Assembly: GCA_001970955.1 (NCBI GenBank)
Contig: MPUH01000188.1
Coordinates: 1 to 64,000, forward strand
DNA: 64,000 nt
From: Stentor coeruleus
Taxonomy: Eukaryota > Ciliophora > Heterotrichea > Heterotrichida > Stentoridae
Direction of reading: 5' to 3'
Each line of letters begins with the position of its first letter. The stretch's first letter is position 1. Below are positions 1-12,300 of the stretch, piece after piece. The notes under the pieces are model-generated. The model was not told the origin of the DNA and did no database searches. It saw only the letters and a list, made by a program, of their open reading frames with translations. The translations under genes and the position numbers were made by a program.

Positions 1-47
1 TCGTTGTTTTCTTTATGTACTTCAATATCATCATAAACTTGCTCCAT
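1..47 (-). CDS. Partial gene at the left edge (N-terminus only)
   Basis: On the minus strand an ATG at 47 opens a frame that runs off the window edge and reads MEQVYDDIEVHKENN. Only 15 codons are visible, so no function can be given. The flank to the right of the ATG is AT-rich non-coding sequence, as expected upstream of a gene here. It could be a chance short frame. Confidence 0.4.
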   Translation of the reverse strand, partial: MEQVYDDIEVHKENN

Positions 48-898
48 TTTTTAAATATATATTAAATATTTTACAGATAAAAAAATATAGACATTTTTTT
101 TGATGAAAAAATATAGTCGTTGCATAGTAATGAAATAGAAAAAGTGCACCCAGAATCCGATTTAAATTCAGAAAAAAAGCCTTAGATTAAATTTTGAGCG
201 TGTTAATGATTACTTTAAAAAGTAATAATACTTACATAATTATTCATGTCTTAACCTTATAAACTTCCAAAGAAAAAAATGATTTGAAAAACTACTGAAG
301 ATATGCACAAATGAATGTGCTTAGCTCTAATAATAAGATGAACTTAAAAATAAGAGTGTGGTTGTAGTAAATTGTGTTGAGAATATTGAAATTATTGTAT
401 TAGAGTTTCAGAGTGAGATAATAAAAGTAACTTTTCAATAAATATATTTTTAAATATATAAATCAACTGATAATAATAAACTTTAGCTTGCTGAACCTAC
501 TGATATCATAAAAAGCCAGCAGCCTATGATTTTGCCAGTCATTTTATTTACAACTATATGTAGTTAATTTTTAATATATATAAATTACTTATAGAACAAT
601 TGGTGATGTTATGTGGAGGTACTCAAAGAGTCTTGAATAAGAGAACAGCAAAAATGATAAATTTGATAGGCTCAGCTAAAGAAGAGTAAAATTCTTATAT
701 TAATTTATTACTTATGACAAGAGTTGATGAAATCTATTTTCAACAGCAGTATTAACTTTATTAGTAATAAAGTTATCATTTTTTGAATATTTTCATTTCC
801 ATTATTGATTTCAGCATTTTTATCTAAATTCTAGTAAAAACTTATTTAAAAAATAATCTCTTTGCATATTTTATTGAATATTTCTTAATTATTTCTAC
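48..898. other. Gene-free stretch
   Basis: About 850 bases of AT-rich sequence with stops in all frames and no intact gene. Around 480-560 there is a weak likeness to the 5' end of the neighbouring membrane-protein gene (a shared 'gatatcat' block in a similar context), possibly a very old relic. Nothing else is recognisable. Confidence 0.5.
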
Positions 899-2083
899 CT
901 ACTTGAGGACTGTTTTGCTCATAATCCTAAATCCAGAAAACCCAACAACAGCACTAGTCAAAAACACAAGCCTAAGGAAATAATCTGAAAAGTGTCCAGT
1001 CCCACTATTGTAATTATTATAAACTTCAGTTCCAGTAGTTAAAAAATATAGTAAAAAAGCTAATCTAGAGCTTTTAAACATAGGATTACTCAAATTTTTC
1101 ATAGCAGGGTTTCTGATAATTGACATAAAAATCAGTAAAGGCAATCCTTGTAAACCCCAATAAATCTTTTCTACAGTATTTACATCCATATTTGCATAAA
1201 TTTTAGCTTTTAGTATCTCTTTTAGATCATTTTCTTGTTTATTCTTATACTCTTCATTAATATTAGCATCATCCTTAACATTAGTTTCTGATGAATTACT
1301 CTTTGCTGATTTGATATATGAAGAGCAGCTACTCACTAAAATGCTACTTGCTATAATAGCTGAATATTGCTTGAACAATGTTTTTGATAAGAGTATTTCT
1401 TCAGCTTTTAATGCAATTACAGCTAAAGGATTTACTATTTTCATTCCAAAATGTAAAATGCATGCATAAAATGATAAAGAAGTTAAAGTATATTTAAACA
1501 TTTTCCAACTATCAGAATTTTGATGATTATTCTTCAAATGGTTTTCTAACTTGTCTTTAATAACCAAATTAACATTTGTACCAAAAGCTGTGGCAAAGCA
1601 AGAAATATACACATACGGGATAACTATATCTCGAGGGAAAAATCTCTTGTCTTTAAGTAAAAAAAACAAACAAATGAAATAATTAGCCTTAGAAATGTTG
1701 TTAAAAGTGTTTTGATTTGAGTTTATCGTGATTATTTTTTCAAATTGGTCAACAGATGGATTAGCAAAAGGGAACATGCCATAAAAAACATTTTCAGGAA
1801 GTCTATTTTTTGATATCCAGCTTTTTTTTTTATGTTCTTGATATTCTTCAAAAGTTAGGTTTTTTTTATTAGGTTTGTTTGAGTTCTGATAATAACTATA
1901 ATTTTGTCTCCAACCCAGCAGGGTATTTGGTAGAGTATTTTTTTTTGTTTCGCTATCTGAGAATTGTAGACCTATGCGTTTTGATTTCAAATACTCACTT
2001 ATTGTAAGAAAACTAGCTGTACCAGTTGATATCATGAGAAACCAACTACCCAAAAGCTTGTTAATAGGCAGCCTGCTAAACAT
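899..2083 (-). CDS. Multi-pass membrane protein of unknown family
   Basis: A 394-residue frame with an ATG at 2083. Hydrophobic segments are visible near residues 10-28 (GSWFLMISTGTASFL), 125-170, 200-260 and 310-380, so it is probably a multi-pass membrane protein. A hydrophilic Asn/Lys/Glu-rich stretch near 262-290 separates the middle and C-terminal hydrophobic blocks. I do not recognise the family. A decayed second copy lies just upstream at about 2530-3110, so this is a locally duplicated gene of which one copy stayed open. The position of the frame between pseudogenic relics supports it being the functional copy. Confidence 0.75.
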   Translation of the reverse strand: MFSRLPINKLLGSWFLMISTGTASFLTISEYLKSKRIGLQFSDSETKKNTLPNTLLGWRQNYSYYQNSNKPNKKNLTFEEYQEHKKKSWISKNRLPENVFYGMFPFANPSVDQFEKIITINSNQNTFNNISKANYFICLFFLLKDKRFFPRDIVIPYVYISCFATAFGTNVNLVIKDKLENHLKNNHQNSDSWKMFKYTLTSLSFYACILHFGMKIVNPLAVIALKAEEILLSKTLFKQYSAIIASSILVSSCSSYIKSAKSNSSETNVKDDANINEEYKNKQENDLKEILKAKIYANMDVNTVEKIYWGLQGLPLLIFMSIIRNPAMKNLSNPMFKSSRLAFLLYFLTTGTEVYNNYNSGTGHFSDYFLRLVFLTSAVVGFSGFRIMSKTVLK

Positions 2084-2529
2084 TTTTTATTATGTAATAT
2101 AAAAGAAAAATATTTTACAATGGCGAATGTTGAGATGAAATTAGATAAGTTTGTTGGTGAATATTTATAGTAAAAGCTATATAGTAAGAAATAATAAATA
2201 ATAAGGATTTTGATTGAAGTATTTTTTTTTATTTGGGAATTTTGTGCTATTTTTATGATAAAAATAAAGTTTTTTTTTGAGGAATTTAGATTTTGTTTTG
2301 GTTGAATAATTTATGTGAAGTTAATTGCTAAATTTTCATTTTATTAGGTATAAGGAGGAGATTTAGCATTTTCATAGAATGGTTTAATTTTATAATAGGA
2401 TTTGGTTTTTTTAGATTTTGCTAATGATTTGATAGTTTTTGGAACTAAATTATTAAAACTAATAATAAAATTATTTGAATATGCTTAAAGTATTGCTTTT
2501 GTGATGAGTTAAAAAAATAGTTTAAGTTT

Positions 2530-3110
2530 TAAGTCTGAAAACTTTTAGTCTCATTATGATAATTGTTAAAAACTTCAGCGATAATTGATAAAAATAAAGT
2601 GAATTTAGGGTTTTTAAACATAGGGTTACTCAGACTATTCATGCAGAAAAGTTTATTATATTAACAAAAATTAGTTAGGCAAATCATTGCAATCCTATTG
2701 ATTTTTTTAAATAGTATTCTTATCTACATCCATGTTTATACTTAAAATTATATTTTTTAACTATAATTTTCTTGTTTATTTTCAAACTTAACCATATAAT
2801 TTCTACAAAATTCTTAGCTGCTTTAATACATGAAGAGCAGCTACTTAAAAAATATTACTTGATATTATGGCTGAATTTAAAAACCCTCTTTTTCTTATGT
2901 AAATTTTTTTTGATACAAATTAAATTATCTATTTTTTGACTATTTCCGATAAATAGTGTATTTTTCCTACAAAACCTTTAGTGTAATTAACGGGGTGCTT
3001 TATTTTACTTTCTGAGAATTGAAGATCTGTGAATTTAGATTTAAATATTTGCCTACTATAATAAAATCTACTATCCCTGACGATACAACAGAAACTCATT
3101 ATTTGATTAT
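2530..3110 (-). pseudogene. Decayed partial copy of the adjacent membrane-protein gene
   Basis: The plus strand here aligns by eye with 899-2083 in the same order. Matching blocks: 'tttttaaacatagggttactca' type sequence near 2610 with 1072; 'catgaagagcagctac' at 2828 with 'tatgaagagcagctac' at 1317; 'ctgagaattg' at 3012 with the same word near 1957. The middle of the gene (equivalent to about 1400-1900) is missing, and stops and frameshifts are scattered throughout. No open frame remains. Confidence 0.75.
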
Positions 3111-3362
3111 TATTTATTATAATCTTAAAGATATGCAGCTATTTAATATTTACTTTCAAAACTAAAACAAACAAACAAACCAAACTTATATGAATTTATC
3201 TCCACAATTTAAAAAAAGTAAACTATGCTAATCTAACCCTATCTTATACTAATACACTAAGATTTCAAATAATTCCCAACAAAACAAATTCAATAAATTG
3301 AAATTTTAAATCTCAATCCTGAATATCTGCTTAAATCTCAAACCATAGTTATTAAAAAAATC

Positions 3363-6053
3363 ATGAAAAACACAAAAGTGTACAAAGAAGAATCAAGCCT
3401 TAACCCAATTGAAAACGCTTCAAAACCTGAATATTACCGACAAAACAGCGACCGCAACCAAAAGCTTGAAGTTGATCACCCTTTACCAGCTCAATCTCCA
3501 GACTCTCCAAAAAACAAAATATATGTAATCTCAATATAGTCTCTCATAAACTCATTTCTAGACCACTGGTCTTGGAGTTTACTAATGCTTTTAATCACAG
3601 TTTTTGCTTTATTCGCTGACGATTTCCGCTTGACTGCGACAAAAAAATCATCAGACGACGGCTTTTCAGCTTCTATGATAGTCTGTCTGATACTTTTCAC
3701 CATAGAAATCATCTTAGCTTTTATATCAAAACCCGAGTACAGATTTTCATTTTTTTTCTGGCTTGATGTCTTATCAACAATATCATTAATCTTCGACATC
3801 AATTGGATTTGGAACGCAATTCAAGGTAAAGCAAGTAGTAATCTTGTCCAATCAACACAAATAGCTAGAGCTTCAAGAGCATCAAGGGCAGGGACAAGAG
3901 CAGCAAGGATAATTCGAGTTATAAGAGTCATTCGACTTGTACGGATAGTCAAATTATACAAAATTTCTCAGTCAAAAGTATTAAATAAAGAAGCAACGCT
4001 TATAAGAAGTAGTGTTAGTTGTAGGGGATTTTCAGATAGTGAACCAATTGTTATATCAGAAAAAATTCTTGAACCTCCTGAAATACAAGAAGATTCAGAA
4101 TCTCAAAATTTTGATAGTTTTGGGAATAAAGATCCTGCTGTTAGTTATGAATGTTGTCCTGATGAATCATTGAAAATATCAGTTGCTGAAAAAATTCCGT
4201 TAAGAAGAACTTTGACAATTGATGCTAAACAGGAAATACCTCAGGAAAGCAAAGTTGGTAAGAAACTCTCAGAACTTACAACAATGAGGGTTATTATTGT
4301 GGTTTTGGTAATGATACTGATTCTACCGTTTTTCAATATAAACATGTACAGGGAAATTGACTCTTATCAAATGGGCTTACAAATAATTGACAATTATATT
4401 TTAGAACCAAAAATAGCTAGTTTTTTATTCAATGAATACATAGAAAAACACAAAAATCAATCCCCACCTTTAATATATTTAGAAATTACCAACACTGACT
4501 ATCTATGGGAAAGTCACATAGATTCAAACTCATTAAGAGATGTAGAAGTAAACATAATAACCCTTAGCGTTGACTCTGATTACAAGTACTTCAGCTATGC
4601 AATTTTTGACCTATCTTCTGAAACTTCACTTCAAGCAGGAATGAGTATGTTAAAAACATTTTTTATATGTTTAATTCTCACAGCTGGATCAATCATGTTC
4701 TCAAAAGACACCAATGAACTAGTTCTCGAGCCTCTAGAAAACATGATCAGAACCGTAAAAAGCATATCAAAAAATCCTCTTCTAGCCGTACAAGAAGAAG
4801 AAAAAAACCAAGTCATGAAAGAGTCTGCTTTAGAAAGTAAAAACATAGAAACCCAGCAAGATATAAACAAAGCAAATACAAGAATGTTAGAAACTGAAAT
4901 GCTTGAGCAACTTATAATAAAAATCGGTGCGCTTATGGCTTTAGGTTTTGGTGAAGCCGGTTCTGAGATTATAGCAAAAAACATGCAACAAAGTAAAGGT
5001 GAAGTTGATCCATTAGTCCCAGGTAAACAACAATTATGTATTTTTGGGTTTTGTGATATAAGACAATTTGCAAATATGACTGAGATTTTAGAACAAGATA
5101 TTATGATATATGTTAATGAAATAGCATCAGTTGTACATCAAAGTGTAGATGAATGTTTAGGAGCTACAAATAGGAATTTAGGTGATGTTTTTGTATTAGT
5201 ATGGAAATTCCCAGATGAAGTCATAACAAAGGACAGGGGTAAAAATAAAATTTTAATCCAAGGTCATCCGTTTATAGGACAATTTGCTGATATGGCTTTG
5301 ATAAGTTATATAAAAATCATAGGGGAAATAAATTCAAATGGGTGTATTTTGAAATATAATGAAAATCCACTGGTGCTTGACAAACTGCCGAATTTTAAAG
5401 TGAAAATGGGTTTTGGCTTGCATTTTGGCTGGGGGATTGAAGGGGCTATAGGTAGTGAATATAAAATTGATGCTTCTTATTTATCCCCACATGTCAATCT
5501 TGCTTCAAGGCTTTGTGCAGCAACAAAACAATATGGTGTTTGGATGCTTATAAGTGAATATGTACAAATTCTCATGTCTGACAAAGTAAAAAAACTTACA
5601 AGAAGATGCGATAGATGCACTTTTAAAGGATCAGCACAACCAATGGATATTTATACTGTTGATTTAGATATTACTAGACTTGAAGTTTATATGCCTAAAA
5701 CTCCAAATACTGGTAAAAGTAAAAAACGTGCTAGAGTCACACAAAGATTAGCTAGAGATGAAATGTTTAAAGATTTATGGTCAGGAGCATATAAAGCTGT
5801 AAAAAAACTAAAAGATGAATATGAACTTAGTGTTATGATTTCTAACAACAACAATATATTTTATAAAATATACGAAGATGCTTTAGAATTATATCTTGCT
5901 GGGGATTGGGGTAAAGCTAAAGAGAAATTCGAAGAAGCGCTTAGGGTTAAACAAGGAGATGGTCCCTGTTTAAACATGTTAACTTTTATAGAAGACTATG
6001 GAGGTGTAGCGCCAAGTACATGGTTAGGATATAGAAAACTTCTTGAAAAATAA
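3363..6053 (+). CDS. Voltage-sensor-like membrane protein fused to a class III nucleotide cyclase
   Basis: Two exons, 3363-3524 and 3540-6053, joined over a 15-nt intron, give 891 residues. Domains in order: S1 to S3-like helices (about 60-145), an Arg-rich S4-like segment with many Arg at three-residue spacing (RIIRVIRVIRLVRIVKLYK), a low-complexity cytosolic linker, a fifth helix (MRVIIVVLVMILILPFF), a region of about 120 residues that is probably extracellular, a sixth helix (LKTFFICLILTAG), then a class III cyclase domain. The cyclase keeps both metal-binding Asp (FGFCDIRQF and NLGDVF) and the Asn/Arg transition-state pair (VNLASRL), so one chain could form an active homodimer. A TPR-like helix pair closes the C-terminus. 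Fusions of channel-like domains to cyclases are known from Paramecium and Tetrahymena. Whether it makes cAMP or cGMP is not decided by the motifs I can see. No K+ filter is seen. Confidence 0.85.
3525..3539 (+). other. 15-nt spliceosomal intron
   Basis: Sequence GTAATCTCAATATAG. Its removal joins an upstream ATG exon (54 codons) in frame with the cyclase exon and removes the only stop between them. It shares GTA, A at position 10 and TAG with the other introns in this window. Confidence 0.9.
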
Positions 6054-6072
6054 CTTTTAATATAAAAATTTA

Positions 6073-9069
6073 ATGTCGAATTTGGATTTCCAACAGTTTT
6101 CCTTTGGTGTGCCGATACAAGCAGTAATCCGTGTTAAACCTAATCAAGGGCATTTTCCTGAAGACCTTAAGCTTAATGGTGACCGTATTGGGATTTTGGA
6201 TGTTAACAGCAAAATAAGAGAAGAATATGAATGTGCGAACATCTACCCAGGCAACCAATCAGCCCTTGATATATATGAAAATGTGCTTATCCCTTATTTA
6301 TCAGCATCATTAGAAGGAGTTAATATAGGAATATTAGCTTTTGGTACATCAGGCAGTGGAAAAACTTATACAATCCAAGGTGAAGGTAGCAACCCTGGTA
6401 TTGTGAATTTTTTTGCTAAAGCTGTATTTGAAGGACTTGATGAGAAAAAATATAGATTAAATGAAGGTAAACGTTTTGACAGAGCAGCTTATAATTATAA
6501 AGTCAAAATAAGGTTTTTAGAAATTATTGATGAACAAATTGTTGACTTATTACAAAATGCTAGTTCGGCAGCTAGAGCTGGGAATCTTGAAGTTGTTCCT
6601 GATGAATGGGAAGGTATGGCTGTTACTGATGCAACTTGGTTACCTTGTGCGACTTCTCAGCATTTAGTGGATTTGTTTTTATTAGGAAGGAAACAAAGGA
6701 CTACAGCTGGTACTGAATTTGGACCTTTACATGATAAGTCTACAGCGATTTTGACGATTGAGATTTTTCAGATTGCTACAAATCAGGCTACTTCAGAAAC
6801 TACGGTTTTAGCTTCACGTGTTTATTTTGTTGATATGCCTTGTCATGATAAACTTTTGGATGAAAATGCTAGGATAAGGGAAGGAACTTTGAGTCAAGGG
6901 ATTTTTTCTATTGCGGATATTGTTAGGAATTTGAGTAAAGGGGATAATTATGCAAGCTTTGATGGCAGTGTAGCTACGCAGTTGATGAAGGATATGATTG
7001 GTGGGAACTCTTTGGCTGTAGGGATTTTTTGTTTACAGAATGGGGATCCTATAGGAAGTTCTTTGGTGTTGAGCTATATGAGAATGGTCAGGGCAATTAA
7101 TAATTTTCCTGTTGTTAACGATAGTAGGCTTATTGGTTTATTGAGAAAATACAGACTTGATATAATAGAACTACTTCATCAACTTAGCAATTCAGGAACT
7201 GGGAGTATTGATATGCTAAACAAGAGAATAGCTGAACTTGAAAAGCAAATTGTTGTACACAACATGGAAAAACTTAGATTTAACGATGATAAAACCGCAC
7301 TTAATGAATTAGTCAGAACACTAAAAGAATCTTATAATAAATTAGTCAAAGATAAAGCTGATTTACAACAACAATTAATAGAATCTGAAGAAAGTAAACT
7401 TAGGGCAAGCAAGCAAGTAATTGAGTTGCAAATAAAAATATCTGAGATCCAAGAAGGGGCTGCCGACAGTAGCTATTCTACTAACACAAAACTCCTGCAG
7501 GCAGAAAAAGAAATCAAAAACGCTTTACGTAAAGAAGAAAAATCTATGATCCTAATACATGAGACTGAAGAAAAACTCCGTCAGGCTATACAAGGAAAAT
7601 CTGATATTGAAATGGAGTTCATAACATTAAAAAAAAACTATTTAGACTTATCAAAAAAATTCTCTGAGGCTAAAGCGCAGAATGATAAACTCACAACAGA
7701 AATCGTCAATTTAGTAAACACAAATGGATCATTAGCTATTGATTCTGAATACCTGACTAAACTGAAAAATAACATGTCATCTGAACACAAAAATTTATCT
7801 AGTGAGAATGAAAAAATCAAATCCCGCAACCTTGCCTTAGAAAGCGAGCTGCTAAATGCTAAAACTGAAATCGAGCAGTTAAAAGCAGATATCACAAGAT
7901 ATGACCTAGGAAATCAACGTCAACAAATCGAATACGACAACCGCAAAGCCAAACTTGAAAGAGAATACCTACAAATGGCCCATCGAAGAGACGATGAAAC
8001 AAATCTCCGTCTATCCGAAACCGAAGGTATATCCCGTAAGTTCCAAAACCAAGACGAACTGCTAAAATCCGAACTTATCGCAGTAAAACGTCAATTAAAA
8101 GCTTCAGAAAGAAAAATTGTTGAACTTGAAGACCATTTAAACGAATACCAAAAACACGATGTTGAAATTGCCCAAGAAAACCAAAAACTCCAATCCCAAC
8201 TTCAAGAAATAAGAGGTTCATATCGTACTGCATTAATAAAAAACAACTCAGATGGTTTTCAAAGTAATGCTCGTGAAGAAATGATTAGAAGTTACAATTC
8301 AAGAGAAAGTGAGCTTATAGATCAAGTAAACTCATTAATAGCGGCAAAATCAAGTTTAATTAAAGTTATAAGAGGATTAAGGGCTTATGCAAGAAGTCTT
8401 AAAAATCTTGCTGAAGACTGGGCACCAACTGGTCATCCTTTACCTCAATTATTAACAATGCCCCCAGCAAATTTATTAGAAGATGAAGATTTATCATTAG
8501 ATCTAAGGGCACAGCTTAGAGAACTTGAAAGACTTAGAGGGAGAAATGCTCAATTAGAACAAGAAATTAAAGCATTACAAGCACAATTAGTATCTAATAC
8601 AGAAAATTATACAAAATTTGCCCAAGGGACAACTAAAGATAGACTTATGAATGAAATTGAATATTTAAGAGGAAATACACCTGGGTCGAATAGAGATGTG
8701 GATGTTTTAAGAAAAGAAAGAAATGATCTTAAAGAAGAAAATAGGAAACTTTTACAAGAACTTAGAAGAAGTACACCTAATGAGCAAGCTAAAGTTACTG
8801 AGATTGAAAGGCTTAAGAGAAAAGTTATGGAATATGAACAAAATGTTGGGAATAATAATACAGGAGGTGGAAGTAGGAATTTAAATCAGAAAATTTATTA
8901 TCTTGAAGAAGTGTTGAAGAAATCTGAGAAGGAAAGGAGTGAACTTAGTGTTAGGGCTGTTATGGCTGAAGAGCAACTGAAGAATCTGCAGACACATATG
9001 GATAGTTCGGTACAGAATTATCAGCGAAAAATAGCTGAGTTGACAAGAATGCTCCAGAGAGGAGGTTGA
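6073..9069 (+). CDS. Divergent kinesin-like coiled-coil protein
   Basis: 998 residues. An N-terminal kinesin-type motor fold (about 1-350) has an intact P-loop (GTSGSGKTYT, about 96-105). The other nucleotide-sensing motifs are broken: switch I should read SSRSH but is HDKSTA, and switch II should read DLAGSE but is DMPCHDK. The helix preceding the C-terminal motor segment still resembles kinesin (KDMIGGNSLAVGIF). A long coiled coil follows (about 365-990), interrupted near 760-800. It probably binds nucleotide but may not cycle as a motor, so a structural or tethering role is more likely. The gene begins only 19 bases after the stop of the cyclase gene in the same direction and ends with TGA. 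Confidence 0.85.
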   Translation: MSNLDFQQFSFGVPIQAVIRVKPNQGHFPEDLKLNGDRIGILDVNSKIREEYECANIYPGNQSALDIYENVLIPYLSASLEGVNIGILAFGTSGSGKTYTIQGEGSNPGIVNFFAKAVFEGLDEKKYRLNEGKRFDRAAYNYKVKIRFLEIIDEQIVDLLQNASSAARAGNLEVVPDEWEGMAVTDATWLPCATSQHLVDLFLLGRKQRTTAGTEFGPLHDKSTAILTIEIFQIATNQATSETTVLASRVYFVDMPCHDKLLDENARIREGTLSQGIFSIADIVRNLSKGDNYASFDGSVATQLMKDMIGGNSLAVGIFCLQNGDPIGSSLVLSYMRMVRAINNFPVVNDSRLIGLLRKYRLDIIELLHQLSNSGTGSIDMLNKRIAELEKQIVVHNMEKLRFNDDKTALNELVRTLKESYNKLVKDKADLQQQLIESEESKLRASKQVIELQIKISEIQEGAADSSYSTNTKLLQAEKEIKNALRKEEKSMILIHETEEKLRQAIQGKSDIEMEFITLKKNYLDLSKKFSEAKAQNDKLTTEIVNLVNTNGSLAIDSEYLTKLKNNMSSEHKNLSSENEKIKSRNLALESELLNAKTEIEQLKADITRYDLGNQRQQIEYDNRKAKLEREYLQMAHRRDDETNLRLSETEGISRKFQNQDELLKSELIAVKRQLKASERKIVELEDHLNEYQKHDVEIAQENQKLQSQLQEIRGSYRTALIKNNSDGFQSNAREEMIRSYNSRESELIDQVNSLIAAKSSLIKVIRGLRAYARSLKNLAEDWAPTGHPLPQLLTMPPANLLEDEDLSLDLRAQLRELERLRGRNAQLEQEIKALQAQLVSNTENYTKFAQGTTKDRLMNEIEYLRGNTPGSNRDVDVLRKERNDLKEENRKLLQELRRSTPNEQAKVTEIERLKRKVMEYEQNVGNNNTGGGSRNLNQKIYYLEEVLKKSEKERSELSVRAVMAEEQLKNLQTHMDSSVQNYQRKIAELTRMLQRGG

Positions 9070-9377
9070 GAGAAGTTTGATGAGTTAAATTGAATTAATA
9101 TTTTTTAGAAAATTTAATGGAATTGGTGTAGTTTTTTATGTTTGGTTTAATTTATATTTTGCTTAAAAATTTAGTTTTCATGTTTATTTTAGAAGTGTTG
9201 AATATAGAAAGTATTGATTATAATAATAAAAATGTTATTGGTTATAGAGTTTGGGTGAGTATGCAATTTTATATAAAGCAGTTGTTATTATAATTGAAAA
9301 AATATATATTAACTTATAACTTGCTTTTACTATAAGTCTTAAAAATGATTATTTCATTCATAAATATAGTTTTACTG
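9070..9377. other. Spacer between convergent genes
   Basis: About 300 bases between two 3' ends. It is T- and G-rich next to the plus-strand gene, then AT-rich. No gene is visible. Confidence 0.6.
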
Positions 9378-12300
9378 TTAATTTTTAATTGACTCCAAAA
9401 AATAAGTAATTATATCTTCTTGAGTAATCGGTGCTATAACAGTATCAGTTTTATAAAACTTAAACTCCTCTTTATAATTCTCAAACAAAATTTTCATAGT
9501 CGCTTCACTAATATGAACCTTCCCAAGCATCCCAGTGCTCTCCATCTTATTAGCCATAATTACATCAGCCCCATAAATATCATACCTAACAATATTCGTC
9601 CCAGCAATTCCCCCAATAATATCCCCAGTATGTATCCCAATTCTCATTCCTAAATTAATCCCATGTTTTTCATTAACTTCTTTTATAGTCCTCACTAATT
9701 GTAAAGCAAACCTAGCTAAATTATAACATTCAGCAGCATTTGAACGATCTCTATTCCCAATATACCCAAGGGCAACATAACAATCTCCTATTGTATGAAC
9801 CTTATAAACATTATATTCTACACATTTATTATCGAATTCTGTAAACAAATTCGAAAGCATTTCAACAACTTCTTCTGGTAATTTATTAGAAGACCATTGT
9901 GTAAACCCAGCAATATCAGCATATAAAATACTAACCCCTGATATAAATTCAGTTATGTTATTTTGTTCTTTAAGTTTTTCTAATACATTTTTTGGCATCA
10001 TTTTAGATAAAAGGTCTTCTGTATTACTTAATTCTTTTTCTGCAGCATGCTTTACTCTTGATAAAATCCTAAGTTTTTTTTCTCTATTATACATTATGAA
10101 AAATAAAGTTATTAGGAAAATCATATTAGCTATAATACTTTGACCATTCATTTGATTTTTTGTTACTGTGACTATTATTTGTATTATTGCTGAAAGAGTT
10201 ATATACCAAAATAATGTATTACATAAGATTTGACTACATAATGAAACTTGAAGAATGTATAGTAAATAATCGTTGAAAATTATTTCTTTGTCTTTTTGGA
10301 AGTCAATTATTCTGAGGATTCCTCCGAAAAGATAAATCAAGCTAAGGGTAGATGAAAAGTAAAATTTGTTATAGTCTTTGTTGAATCTTATAAGAAGTAT
10401 AAGTAAAAGGACAAGCTCGATTATGAGTTTTATTAATGTGTAATATTGGACTTGGTTGTTTATTGCTAAATCTATTATTGAAAAGATAAAAAAGACTATA
10501 TCGAGGAATATTCTGAGTTTTAAGCCAAGTTTTGATAGAGAAAATGACATTTGGCTGGATTCGATTTTAAAAGCTTGTTCTATAGGGATTTTTTTACAAC
10601 TGAAATTTATTATTTTTATTTCGTTTAATTGCTGAGTCTCATTACGTTTGAATTCTCCAGCTTCATCAATTATTATGTTGGTTAAGTTTTCCAAAGCGCT
10701 TGATCTTTTTTTCATCCCCGCCTTAGTTGATGATGCATAACTATGCATTGTAAGTTTTTTTGTCTCTCGATCTCTATAAGTATATTCTGTATTACTAGAA
10801 GAAATATTTGCAATTTTTAAATCAATTGATATTGATACTAAATAAGTGTTCATATAGCCCTTACCTTTCGCCATGATTGTATTTTGTAAGAAATTAAGCC
10901 CTGAAAAATCTTTTATATGTTCATAAGTTTCTTTAGAAATCTGAATTTTATTAGGACTAGGGCATAAAGAAGCCATTCTACTAGCGGTATTAACTGTATC
11001 TCCAACTAAAGAAAATTGTGGTTTATGGAATCCAACAACTCCAGCAATAACAGGTCCTGTATTGATACCAATTTTAACTTTTAAAGTTTCACCATTTTGT
11101 AAATAAGTATTTTCACATAAACTTATTATTGAAATACCCATTTCAATAGTCCTTCTTGCATGAGATATACTAGAAAAATGTTGATCCAAATCACTTTCTG
11201 TATCTTTAAGTCCTGCGCAAGCCATGTAAGTTTTACCAACTGTTTCAATTTTTGTGCAACCAGATAATGAGCATTTTTGATCAAATTTAGCGTAGAGGTC
11301 ATCAAGAAATACTATAAGCTCTTGGGGTGAATAATTATGAAGGAGGTCTTCGAAATTGTAGATATCGCAGAATATTATTGATACTATTCCTTGATTTTCT
11401 GCAATGTATCTAACTCCATTTTTAACTCGATTACGGACGAAAGCTGGTAGTAAATAACTAAGGACATTTTTTGTTTTTTGGATTTCAATTTGGACTTTCT
11501 GAACTAAATTAAACTCAAGTCTTTCAGAATAATCAATCCAATAGCTCCCTAAAGATGATAAAAAGCATATAGAAAAATATATCAACAAATAACAAATAAC
11601 AATTTCCCCTTGTTCAAATGAAGATTTCCCATTTGTATAAAATATAACAGAAATTATTATCATTAAATTGCACACAACAGCTGTTGAGGACATTTCTATC
11701 CAATAATTACTGAATCCTATAATATACAAAACAGGTATATAACAAAAAATATCTAAAGAGTTATGCTTGTTAAATATCAATGGTCCTAAAAAGAAAAATA
11801 AATACGTCAAGATCATCATAATTGAATAATAAAAATCTCCATATTCTTTTATCCTTGGGAATATCAATAAAAGAAAAGCTAAAACTAAAATTGTAGAGTA
11901 AAATATCAAATATCCCATATAAAACCAATCTTTATTTTCTGTACATATATGGAAAATAGAACTAAATAATGCTCCAAGTCCTCCAAATATTAAAATCACC
12001 TTATGGCATTTAAGGTTTTCAGCAATTTTGTCGTTTCGATATAATCTTTCTCTGAACTTTGATGTGAATCTTAATATTTTTGTGTTTATTTTTTCTGAAT
12101 CTCTGATGATATTATGATTCAGTAAGGACGAAGAACTGAAAACTTGTTTTAAACTTTTTCTATAGTTTTCAAGACGAGTTTTACTGTTTAAACTTGTTTC
12201 AGGTATAACTTTTCTTACTATTTCTAATATCCCAGGATAAAAAACATAACGTAAAGATTTAAAAACATAAGAAACAAGTACATTTAATAATGTTGTCAAT

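Noticed and set aside
480-560. Possible third copy of the membrane-protein gene
   Set aside because: Only short matches ('gatatcat', 'agcagcct') in AT-rich DNA; too weak to call as a feature.
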